Of a stretch of DNA of 64,000 nucleotides, positions 55,920 through 64,000 are shown piece after piece. The notes beneath the pieces were generated by a model that was not told where the DNA came from, did no database searches, and saw only the letters and a list, made by a program, of their open reading frames with translations. The stretch comes from Furcasterigmium furcatum (Eukaryota; Ascomycota; Sordariomycetes; Glomerellales; Plectosphaerellaceae). Position numbers and translations under genes: made by a program. Position 1 is the stretch's first letter. Every line of letters begins with the position of its first letter. The stretch covers positions 4,561,626-4,625,625 of the forward strand of contig BCIA01000002.1 in NCBI GenBank assembly GCA_001599815.1, in the 5' to 3' direction.

Positions 55920-56256
55920 GTTGGGTATCTGTCCACTCAGCCATGCTTGCGCCTTCGCGAGACAGCGGTCCTTCCCTGTGGCCTTCTGTCCGGCTTGGGA
56001 TTAGGCCCTCCACAGGTACACAAGTCCTTAGACTATTCAAGCAGAAGAAGTTGCATTAATTACCCCCTCTCAATTCAACAAAAAAAAGCTGCGCTCTCTC
56101 TGACTATCTGAGGAAGGGCTATCCGGCCAAGCCATTTCAGGTACTGAGACTAGTGTGCCGTCTCACGCCGCCTGTCAACGCTTTGAGACTATGACCCGAT
56201 CGATTTGTACTGACGAGAGAACTATCTGCTTGGATTGACCTGGTTATTCGCGAGAC
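55920..56256. other. Intergenic gap, 340 bp
   Basis: It is the tail-to-tail space between two MFS genes. A poly-A run near 56082 and AT-rich stretches are consistent with 3' ends. No feature else. Confidence 0.5.
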
Positions 56257-58058
56257 TCAGTAGACATATCTGAACTGGGACTTCTCCTTGTCCGTCCTGT
56301 CATCCAGCTGATCCCCCAGCGAGACATCAAGACCATCTTCATCGACGCGGTCCCTCTTCTTGTTCTCCATGTAACAGCCAATCCCGTACACTGCTAGGCA
56401 TGTGATTGCTGCAAGTTCAAAGCCCAATATGCTGTTGTAGCCGGTTGGGTAGTTTGGGGCCTCGGAACTGAGGAAGATCTGCGGCCCGATGATGCTTGCC
56501 ACGCAGTAGGCAACGAAGATGAGGGCATTCACGGTGATCTTTTTGGTGTGCCCGGCTACGTTTGCCATGGAGAGGGAGAGCACTGGGAAAAGTCAGGATC
56601 ATTGTGTCGGGGGAAGAACTGCAATGCTTACCGGTGCCATACGGTCCCCAGAAGAAGTAAAAGAAATAATAAGCAATGAGTCGTCCTTGTCTGTCATCAT
56701 GGCTCAGATCTGCGCTGTATGTTAGCTACAGCCTGTAGGACAACAAGTGGACAGACGGAGACAATACTAACACCTCATGAGCACGGAGCAAGTCAGGGGC
56801 ACCAGGCAGCAGAGAGCCGCCGAGATGCATCGCTTGTTTTTGAGCCATCTCTGCGGAATAGCAACCAGAAGTCCCGCGAAAGTCTGCACAACGCCAGTGG
56901 GCATTCCAAGGAGTGTTGTTTGCAGCTTAGAGTATCCCAGCCCATTCACGATCTGGGCCGCAAAGGTCACCAGGCCTCCAGTCGGGACGTTCATACTCAG
57001 GAAAAAGAAGAAGAGGGCCCAGGTCTTATAGTCGGTCAGAGCTTCCCGTACTTGGTACCATTTGAACTCCTGAGGGTGACAGTTAGCACGCAGTTTAGAA
57101 AGTAGCGCATGGGGTGTGGTGGCTAAGCTTACTCGGTTCTCAACACCTGTCATGTTCTCCTTGATGCGGCTTAGAGCAATGTACTTGTCCTTGCCCTTGA
57201 GAAAGTTCTCTTGCAGCGGGGAATCCGGTAAGAAGAATGCCAGCACCACTCCCCAGACGACGGTGACAGAGCCCATCACCAGAAATAGCAGTCGCCACGG
57301 AGCGATGGATGTGGTAGAGGTCCCAACGCCATACGAGATGACACCGGCAAACAGCTTGTGGTCTGTCAGTCCTGAAAGAGCGGGTTCTAAAGTGCTCGAT
57401 GGATGTGACATACAGATGAGAGAGCCGAGAAGGTCAGCGCGGCTCGGACTGGCTGCTCGTCTCTCGTGTACCACATGGTGTTCAGTAGGGTGACAGCCGG
57501 GAACAGAAAAGCCTCAAACGCGCCCATGAAGAAACGCAGGGCCAAGATGGTCGCTGCGTTTTTTGCGGGCGCGATGAGCATGACGACGGCGCCCCATCCA
57601 AAACAGGCCGCTGCGAGACACTTTCCAACCGGGAACTTCTGCAAGAGGAGACTGGCAGGATACGTAGCGATGAGATAACCAAAGTAGAAGATGGACCCAA
57701 CCCAGCTGTACTGCTGGCCCACCATGTTTGTATCTGTGACCATTCCGTACAGAGCGGCGTTGGAGATGATGATTTTCTAGAGCCAAGTCAACTCACAAGC
57801 CTAGACCGGCCAACTCTGAGACTGGGGTCAGCTTACATCGATGGCCGCAAGAATCGTGGTGATCATCATGAGCGGGATCAGGCGACGGTCGATTTTCCAC
57901 AAGACACGCCTGGCTTCCTTTGGCCCATAGCCACCCCATTCTGCTTGGTGGTTCTGAAGGAAGGCTTCCGCAGGGTTCTCGATTTGCTCGGCCGGGACAT
58001 CTTTGGACTGCACCTCAAGGGTTGCTGCGTTCTCGCTGCTCTTGTCGGACCTGTCCAT
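56257..58058 (-). CDS. MFS transporter, Dal5/allantoate permease type
   Basis: Seen: six exons, 57837-58058, 57414-57776, 57133-57354, 56774-57069, 56632-56714 and 56257-56582; introns 60, 59, 63, 59 and 49 bp; 503 residues. Blocks: RRVLWKIDRRLIPLMMITTILAAID, KIIISNAALYGM, SWVGSIFYFGYL, FFMGAFEAFLFPAVTLL, WRLLFLVMGSVTVVWGV, FLSMNVPTGGLVTF, NVAGHTKKITVNALIFVAYC and the tail KEKSQFRYVY. Known: an ACS-family MFS member; the AGHTKK block and F-R-Y-V tail are seen in many such fungal carriers. The acceptor of intron 2 (aag) is weaker than the rest; another choice (gtcaca donor, cag acceptor) would change three residues. Intron 3 is a multiple of three and is removed by the model. It diverges from the SnoaL-like gene across a promoter rich in GATA motifs. 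Substrate not assigned. Confidence 0.88.
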
Positions 58059-58643
58059 GTTTGTGGTAGGCGTGAGAGGGATGGGATAGGAAGAATTGGG
58101 GTGTGTTAGAGAAGCTTGATGTAAGGTCCGGCTTGCGCCCAAGTAGATATAGACCTTCGAGTCCTGATGTTCTTGCAACGCACAAGTCATGCAGTCGCTT
58201 ATCCCAAGCCAGTCGTCCAACACCAGCCCCGGACGGCAGTCCGCAATCATGGGGTCGCACATATCCCCGAAGGACACGGCGTGTTTGGGCAGTTCACCCT
58301 GAATCAAGACATCACCTCGTTAACCCGATGTATCCTTTGGGGCAGTTGTTGTCCAATCTCACGCAAGGCTATTGGACGAGGACCGGCCGGACCGTCGGTC
58401 GGTGTCCGGCGCCACTCGATTGAGGTGTGGCGGCGGACAATTGTCCGACAAGCCCGCCAATGTGGACCGAATTCTGCATTAGGAAATATTTCGAGCAGCC
58501 TCCGGACCGTTGATAAAGGTCCCAGACCGCACGTCTCAGGGGCTGAAGATAAGTCCAGATTGCCATTAATGAACTTGGCAGCGACGACGCACACTACTTA
58601 TCTTTTTGCCTGAGCAGATAACACGCGTCATCAAACCGCAACC
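58059..58643. promoter_or_regulatory. Divergent promoter with four GATA motifs (transporter / SnoaL-like gene)
   Basis: The 585-bp region carries GATA cores at 58512-58515, 58548-58551, 58599-58602 (reverse) and 58617-58620, all with purine context fitting HGATAR, within about 110 bp of the SnoaL-like ATG. On the minus strand a TATATC lies at 58146-58151, about 90 bp before the transporter ATG. Known: HGATAR clusters bind AreA/NIT2-type factors in nitrogen control. Inference: the pair may respond to nitrogen source. Confidence 0.55.
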
Positions 58644-59141
58644 ATGGGCGTTCAACGAGACTTTGTGTTTGACAAGGCAGTCCTACTCCCCGAGCTCCAG
58701 ACCGGGCTGGGAGACATGTATGAGCTGGCCGATATCAACTCCGAAGCGGCCATGCATAAGTGGCTTGCATGCTTTGCCGAAGAGCCTACTGTCTGGAAGA
58801 GCGGCGGCTCCGTGACTGGACAAGACGGTCAGTAAGGTCCTCTCACGCGTGCGGTGCATGAAGCTGACAGACATCGCTGGATTCCAGCCCTGAAAGCTTT
58901 CTATAAGAAGTCCTGGGAAGGCGTTGAGGCCAGGATTCATGAAGTGCACAAGGTCTTCCCGTTAGGACAGGGCGAGAACGCGCTGGAGTTGATGATCGAC
59001 GGGACCAGCCATTACACGTTTCTGGACGGCACTAAAGGTGGTGGCAAGTGGGCTGCTCGCCAGAAGTACATCCGAGAGAACGGCGCCCTGAAAGTCAAGG
59101 AATACGCAGTGCATTTCGTGAGGGAGCCCGATAACATTTGA
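58644..59141 (+). CDS. SnoaL-like (NTF2-fold) protein
   Basis: Seen: exon 1 is 58644-58827 and exon 2 is 58888-59141; a 60-bp intron 58828-58887 (gtcagt donor, gctgac branch, ccag) gives 145 residues. Typical pieces are FDKAVLLPELQTGLGDMYELADI, HKWLACFAEEPTVW, GQDALKAFYKKSWEGVEARIHEV, LELMIDGTSHYTFLDG and LKVKEYAVHFV. Known: this is the order of helix, curved sheet and helix of small SnoaL/NTF2-like proteins, which include cyclases, isomerases, hydratases and non-enzymatic members. No catalytic residue set can be named, so the role is open. Located between two Dal5-type carriers and divergent from the first, it may act on the imported compound. There is no signal peptide, so it is cytosolic. 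The ATG has a usable ACCATGG context. Confidence 0.82.
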
Positions 59142-59853
59142 AAAGGTTACTTTTACTAACCTCGCTGCGTAGATACCTTTCGAGCGGAAGTGATGACCGA
59201 TGGGTCGCTGAACCCAGGGACGTGTTGTGAAAACTGGTCATGTCAATGTACCGCGGGGAATGGGAGAAGATAGAAAGAACTAGATTGACTGAAATGGGAG
59301 TTGTATTAAATTGATTGCGCGTACTTCCACAACGGCGTGTTCTCTATGTAATAATCCAATTGATGACGCTGGATGACGAGCATGTCTAGAAGGGAGTTGT
59401 TGGAGATTGAACTTTTTGGATTATCACAGAAACTGAGGCCCTACCTGGTCATTTGCAGCGAGTGTTCTCTTAGGCTTTCTGGCAGTTCTTACTTTCCTTT
59501 CCGAATGTTGTGATGTACAGCAATCTCAACTTGCATACATGTAGCTGCGGGTGCCTGGAGACTCTGGACATCAAACTTTCCACTACATAGTAGCTAAATA
59601 CGACGCTATGCTCATGACAGGAAACCAAACACACTCTTGATTCATGTTCCCAGCCTTTGTTCTCCTTGCGCGCCGGTTCCTCGCAGAAAGGTAGACGGAC
59701 GAGACACAGCAATCATACTCTATTTGACCCCGGGCACGTGCCCGAGTAGTTCATTGAATCACTGTACTTGCTAACTACTTCTTTAGGAGTACATGGAAGC
59801 CGACGCCGACCCGGCATGTTTCACCCTTCACCATGCCTCTTTACCACACCTCT
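59142..59853. other. Intergenic gap, 710 bp
   Basis: It is the tail-to-tail space between the SnoaL-like gene and the next transporter. It is relatively AT-rich. No gene, repeat or RNA is recognised besides the short duplication at the transporter's 3' end. Confidence 0.5.
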
Positions 59854-59862
59854 TTACCACAC
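59837..59862. repeat. 13-bp tandem duplication across the transporter stop codon
   Basis: CTCTTTACCACAC occurs twice in direct succession. On the minus strand each copy carries GTGTGGTAA, so the stop of the transporter (tail RYVW) falls in the first copy read and is echoed in the second. Confidence 0.85.
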
Positions 59863-61523
59863 GTACCTAAAATGTACGTTCTCTCGATCGGTAAGATCTC
59901 GGAAATCAGTGTCGCTGGGCCCCTGTTGGCTGTGTGCTTCCGCGGCCGCCTTCTCTCTCCGCTTGTTCTCATAGGCACAGAAGGCCATGTAAAGACCCAT
60001 AGTCCCAATAGCCAGAACGTAGGATCCCAGGATGGCGGCGATCCCAAGCGGGTACAGAGGGGCCTGCTCTGACTTGAAGAACTGGGGACCTATGATGTTG
60101 CTGGTGCAGTACGCGATGAAGATGAGGGAGTTTGTGGTGACCTTCTTCGTGTGGCCGGCAGTATTGGCCATGTTGAGTCCGAGGGAAACCACATAAGGGC
60201 CGAGATAGAAGAAGCCGAACCATACCGAGACGAGCCGGCTGTTGTAGGCGTCAACTGGCAGAGCGTAGAGGAAGACGGAGCTGATCATTCCCACGAGCAA
60301 GCCGGCGATGGTGATGATCCCGCGGAAGTTCTTCTTGGGATACTTCTTGCCTAAGAAGTAGATGCCATAGTTGCAGGCGAAGCTGCTCACGGACTGCATG
60401 ACACCGGCCGGGATGGTCAGCAGGCATGATCGCTGCGGCGTGAATCCAAGCCCGTTGATGATGAGCGGCATGAAGTTGGTAAGCCCACCATTGGGGACCG
60501 AAACCCAGAGGTTGAAGAGGATCATGAGCCAAGTCTTGGGGTCTTTGAACGTCTCGATCATCTGCTCCCTCTTGAACGTCTTGTTCTCTATGCCGGTCTG
60601 GTCGGCGCGCATGCGGTCGATGGCAATGGCCTTTTCTCGTTCCGACACAAACTTGGCTTTGACGGGGCTGTCCGGGAGGAAGATGCCGACGATGACGGCC
60701 CAGACAAGAGTGATGGCGCCGGTGATGAAGAACATCAGCCTCCAGGCGAGGCTGGGGTCGGAGACATAACCCAGTGCGTAGCCGATGGGGCCACTGAAAA
60801 TGACAGACATGCCTGTCCAGGTATCAGTATATGTCCACGATTACTTGCGTCCGAGAGGGTTTGCCCAGTCTACTTACCGTTGTACATCATGGCCGTCCTG
60901 GGAGGCTGCTCACGGCGGGTGTACCACATTCCCAGGATGAGAAAGTTTCCAGGTACGACAGGCGCCTCCAGAGCGCCGAGCAGGATACGGAGGGCAATGA
61001 GCGTCGCGAAGTTCCTGGCCAGACCGGTGCCGATCAGGACGATACCCCAGACGATCTGAACGCCGCACATGGTCTTCGCGATCGGCAGGCGCTGGAGCAT
61101 GTGTGCGGCGGGCAGACACCAGAACAAGTAGCCAAACTACGTGGACATGGCAGTCAGCCCTGGAACACAAGCAGACGCAACAAGGCGAGAGAGACTCACG
61201 TAGAAGACGGACCCAACCCAGGAATACTTGTTGCCCGTGAGCCCTGTGTCGTCTATCATGCCGTAGATGGCGGCCGTTGACGTCGACACCTTGTCCATGG
61301 CAGCAAAGCAAACATTGAGCCAGAGGATCGGGATGAGGCGAAGGTCAAGCTTCCACATGAGGCTCCGCTCTTCCTTAGCCGAGTACCCCTCGTCGCCCAG
61401 GTATGAGGCATACCCAGCGGCGACATCAAGGGCTTTGTCTGCCGTCTGTAGCTTCCCCTCTTCGAAGGCTTCAGAGGCATGTGTAGGAAACGCGGCAACG
61501 CCGTCGGTCTTGTCTTGGCTCAT
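59854..61523 (-). CDS. MFS transporter, Dal5/allantoate permease type
   Basis: Seen: exons 61200-61523, 60878-61136 and 59854-60812; introns 61137-61199 (63 bp) and 60813-60877 (65 bp); 513 residues. Blocks: MWKLDLRLIPILWLNVCFAAMDKVSTSTAAIYGM, SWVGSVFYFGYLFWCLPAAHMLQRLP, RILLGALEAPVVPGNFLILGMWYTRREQP, WRLMFFITGAITLVWAVIVGIFLPDSPV, SVPNGGLTNFMPLIINGLGF, NTAGHTKKVTTNSLIFIAYC and RENVHFRYVW. Known: ACS-family MFS carriers of organic anions. It shares the AGHTKK block and FRYV-type ending with the transporter at 56257, so the two are likely paralogues, yet their intron positions differ (three versus six exons). TM segments number twelve. It is the third such carrier in 8 kb. It is divergent from the Zn2Cys6 regulator at 62502, which may control it. 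Confidence 0.92.
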
Positions 61524-62501
61524 GTTGGAAGGATATATGGCTGGAAAAGAAGATATTCGTTGTTGATGGAGGAGTTGGTTCACCTAGGCATGGACCCGAC
61601 TCCTTGAGAGGGAGTAGAACGAGTCTTTGTACCAACTCAGAAATCACCTGTTCAACAACGTGATGGGTAGTGATGATGGCAAGGCCGCGAAGGATCCCGC
61701 CCTCATGACTGGGGCAGACTGCCAGCTCTTTTCGCCCCGAGAAACAGGTTGTCGGACTCAAGTCCGACACCGGGAGGAGAGGAGGAGGCAGAGCTAGCTC
61801 CCAGGTCCCAGCCACCACCCCGGAATTTAGCGGCAATCTTGATCCCCTATCTCGGGTCCAAACCCCGCCAGTGGCTCGGTCTGTTATCTGAGTCATGGGC
61901 GGACCGACTGCGGGACCCGCTCGCTGCCGCCTGTTATCGCTCTCCTCTACTGGCTTGTTCCCTGGCCACCAAGCACTCTATTACTTACAGATACGAGTAG
62001 GACTTCCTGCAACCACATAGAACGACATAGGAGGCTTCGGAAAAGCAATACGGAAGGCTTTCCACGTTGAAAGGCTTTGGACATACCGTCTCGGAACAGC
62101 CATCCCTCCTGACATGGATGACATCCATGAACTTCGCTTCCCCGCAAGTGTCAGGCCCCGATATAGATAGACTAGCACTTGATTACCCCGCAAGCTGCCC
62201 TGATAGGTAATAGTTGGAGAGCTTTTAGCGAGTACAAGTCCTGTAGTACTCCACTACGATAACCTAGCACGGAGGTTAGCAGGTGCCGCCTGCGCTCGGC
62301 GATCGGGTCTTGATGCTGGGAAGGCGACGGTCTTCTCGGGCAGCGTGCAAGGCAAGCAGCACTTTGTGCACCTCGATTCCTCTTGCATCCTGCAGCCAGC
62401 CCTCTCCTACCATCAAGTAAGGTCGCCGCTTCATTGAACCTGTCCCAACCCTCGACACCTTCGACAGACAGCCTGGCCGCAAGCTTGCAGGAGAGTGAGA
62501 T
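61524..62501. other. Divergent promoter region, 980 bp (transporter / Zn2Cys6 regulator)
   Basis: It separates two divergent genes and contains several TTATC/GATAA cores (near 61883, 61934 and 62206). No TATA box is clear on either side. Frames on the minus strand inside it lack motifs. Confidence 0.45.
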
Positions 62502-64000
62502 ATGTCTGACCCCTCATCGAAGCCGCCGAGACGCATAGCATGCGTCCGCTGTCGACGCACGAAGAAGAAGTGCGACCATGCCGTGCCGGTCTGCGGACAG
62601 TGTCGACGGGCCGGCGCGGAGTGCCGGCAGCTTCGCACACAGAGAACGGGCGACTACATCACCGTCCCCTTCTCGTACTATCAGAGCCTCGAGGCCAAAG
62701 CCTGTGCTGTGTCTCCAGATCAGCAGCTGACTGCGCGAGGGGTATCCCCCGCAGCCAACGGCCCGGAATCCAATGTTCCAGCGTGGTTGTCTTCGCCGAC
62801 CAACGGTCACATCCCACCCACGCCCCCCAGCGTCGACAATGGCCGGACGGGCCAGACGCCAGACCTGGAGACGAACTGGTCTGGCTCTTACTCCGCTGGA
62901 CCTGCGGTGGGAATGTCTGAAGATGGCCTTGCTGTGCCGGCTGAGGGTGGTAGCCAGGCATGGGCCGCATCGCAGTAAGCCTCCCACCTCTGCTGGTCAC
63001 CCAAGCTGCCGCCATGTTCGCTCAGCTAACCATCCTTAAAGCGTAAATCCACCGTACGGAGCGTCACCGACCTTGTTTTCGAGGAATGGCGGCTTTCAGA
63101 CACCCGCCGCCGAACCTCAAGAAACAGAAGATTGCGGCCTAGAAATCACATGGAGCATTGAACTGTATGCCAACATCTATCTCGCCCATGTCCACAAGAT
63201 GTATCCATTTCTTCGCGAAGACTCCATCCGGACCTGGATGAGGACCTGTGCCAGGGGTCACGCGCTCGACGGCGACCACAAGGGATTCATCCTGCGGCTC
63301 CTCTGCGCGATCGGGGCCTTCATGTGCAGCTCCTTCGCCGACGGCTGCCCCCATCTCAAGGAAGCCACCTCGCTTTCGCAGGAGGCCTTCGGAAGATTCC
63401 ACGCTGGCGCCATGCGTCGGGGTCTCGCTATTCGTTCCCAGGTGTGTCTGCTGACACTTTTTCACGCAATATACGGACCACAGCCGGAGCTCATCCATGA
63501 AGCGAGCGCTTCGGCTCTTACCGAGTGCGCCCAGGTCCTGGAGTGGAGGAATCAGAAGGAGTCTCATCCGAAGGGTTCGGCGAACATTTCCGACGCTCGG
63601 AGTACGCCAGGCGAGCTGGACGATGAGGATGACTCTGACGAGCACATCGACAACATCGTTCTCACCTGCCATCAGATGAACGAGATCATCGCGTGTGGGT
63701 GGGATCGATCGGGAGAGGACTTATCCCACGTCCTTGACGACAAGGTAAGCACATGCAAGCAGCCCGTGCCACTGATCCCAGGCGCGAAGTGGCCCTGACA
63801 ACAATGTGCTAGCTGTCAATCTGCAGCGACCGGCTGTACTTGTCAAGAACCGCCGCGCCGACACATCTCCGCTCGTACTATAACATCCGCAAGATCCAGC
63901 ACAAAATCAGGCTCTTCCACAAAGCCATCGAACAATGGGGCCTGGATAATGAAGCCAAGAACAAGTGGAAAGCCGAGATCGTACAAGATGTCGAGGACTG
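62502..64000 (+). CDS. Zn2Cys6 fungal transcription factor, partial (runs off right edge)
   Basis: Seen: exon 1 is 62502-62974, exon 2 is 63042-63744, exon 3 begins at 63813 and stays open to the window end; introns 67 bp (gtaagc donor, gctaacc branch, aaag acceptor) and 68 bp. The zinc cluster has Cys14, 17, 24, 31, 34 and 41 (CVRCRRTKKKC, CGQC, GAEC). A Pro/Ser/Gly-rich linker precedes the middle homology start ITWSIELYANIYLAHVHKMYPFLRED. A strongly acidic run (DDEDDSDEH) lies near residue 350. Known: PF00172 regulators bind CGG-containing sites; this one lacks an obvious coiled coil in the visible part. The gene sits at the far end of the transporter block, divergent from a Dal5-type carrier, as expected of a local pathway regulator. 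The C-terminus is missing because of the window edge. Confidence 0.9.

Overview
The window looks like nuclear DNA of a filamentous ascomycete, most likely a Sordariomycete. Genes carry short (49-96 bp) GT..AG introns with CTAAC/CTGAY branch sites, coding DNA is GC-rich, gaps are long, and the families are typical of Pezizomycotina: fungal NB-ARC receptor, BIM1-like surface protein, Dal5-type transporters, Zn2Cys6 regulators. No rRNA, tRNA, CRISPR array or intact transposon was recognised. I call 27 protein genes; the first and last run off the window.

Left part (1-16 kb): a partial NB-ARC/STAND receptor-like gene (minus), a large aminoglycoside-phosphotransferase-fold kinase-like gene (minus), a two-exon phenol-hydroxylase-type flavin monooxygenase (minus), an MFS sugar transporter (plus), then two divergent cell-surface genes: a Cys-containing GPI-type protein (minus) and a BIM1-like protein with a C-terminal membrane anchor (plus).

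Middle (16-33 kb): housekeeping genes packed closely, DNA ligase IV (plus) tail to tail with uracil phosphoribosyltransferase (minus), which is head to head with a two-domain fluoride exporter (plus). Then a second MFS sugar transporter, a DUF1772/anthrone-oxygenase-like membrane protein, an amino acid permease, a small single-pass membrane protein, and a secreted phospholipase A2 whose first intron appears to have lost its GT donor.

Centre right (33-47 kb): an arrestin-related trafficking adaptor with a PPxY motif, a 4.8 kb stretch without a convincing gene, a Nudix hydrolase, a secreted glycoprotein, a conserved-looking protein of unknown function, and an unknown protein with an HEIVH metalloprotease-like motif.

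Right end (47-64 kb): an accessory nutrient-use block, with an alkylsulfatase, a Zn2Cys6 regulator, an FAD-dependent oxidoreductase, three MFS transporters of the Dal5/allantoate (anion:cation symporter) type, a SnoaL-like protein and a second Zn2Cys6 regulator. Alkylsulfatase plus Dal5-type permeases recalls the yeast BDS1 neighbourhood, so uptake and breakdown of sulfate esters or related organic anions is a reasonable but untested reading. This block is the best candidate for an undescribed system in the window.
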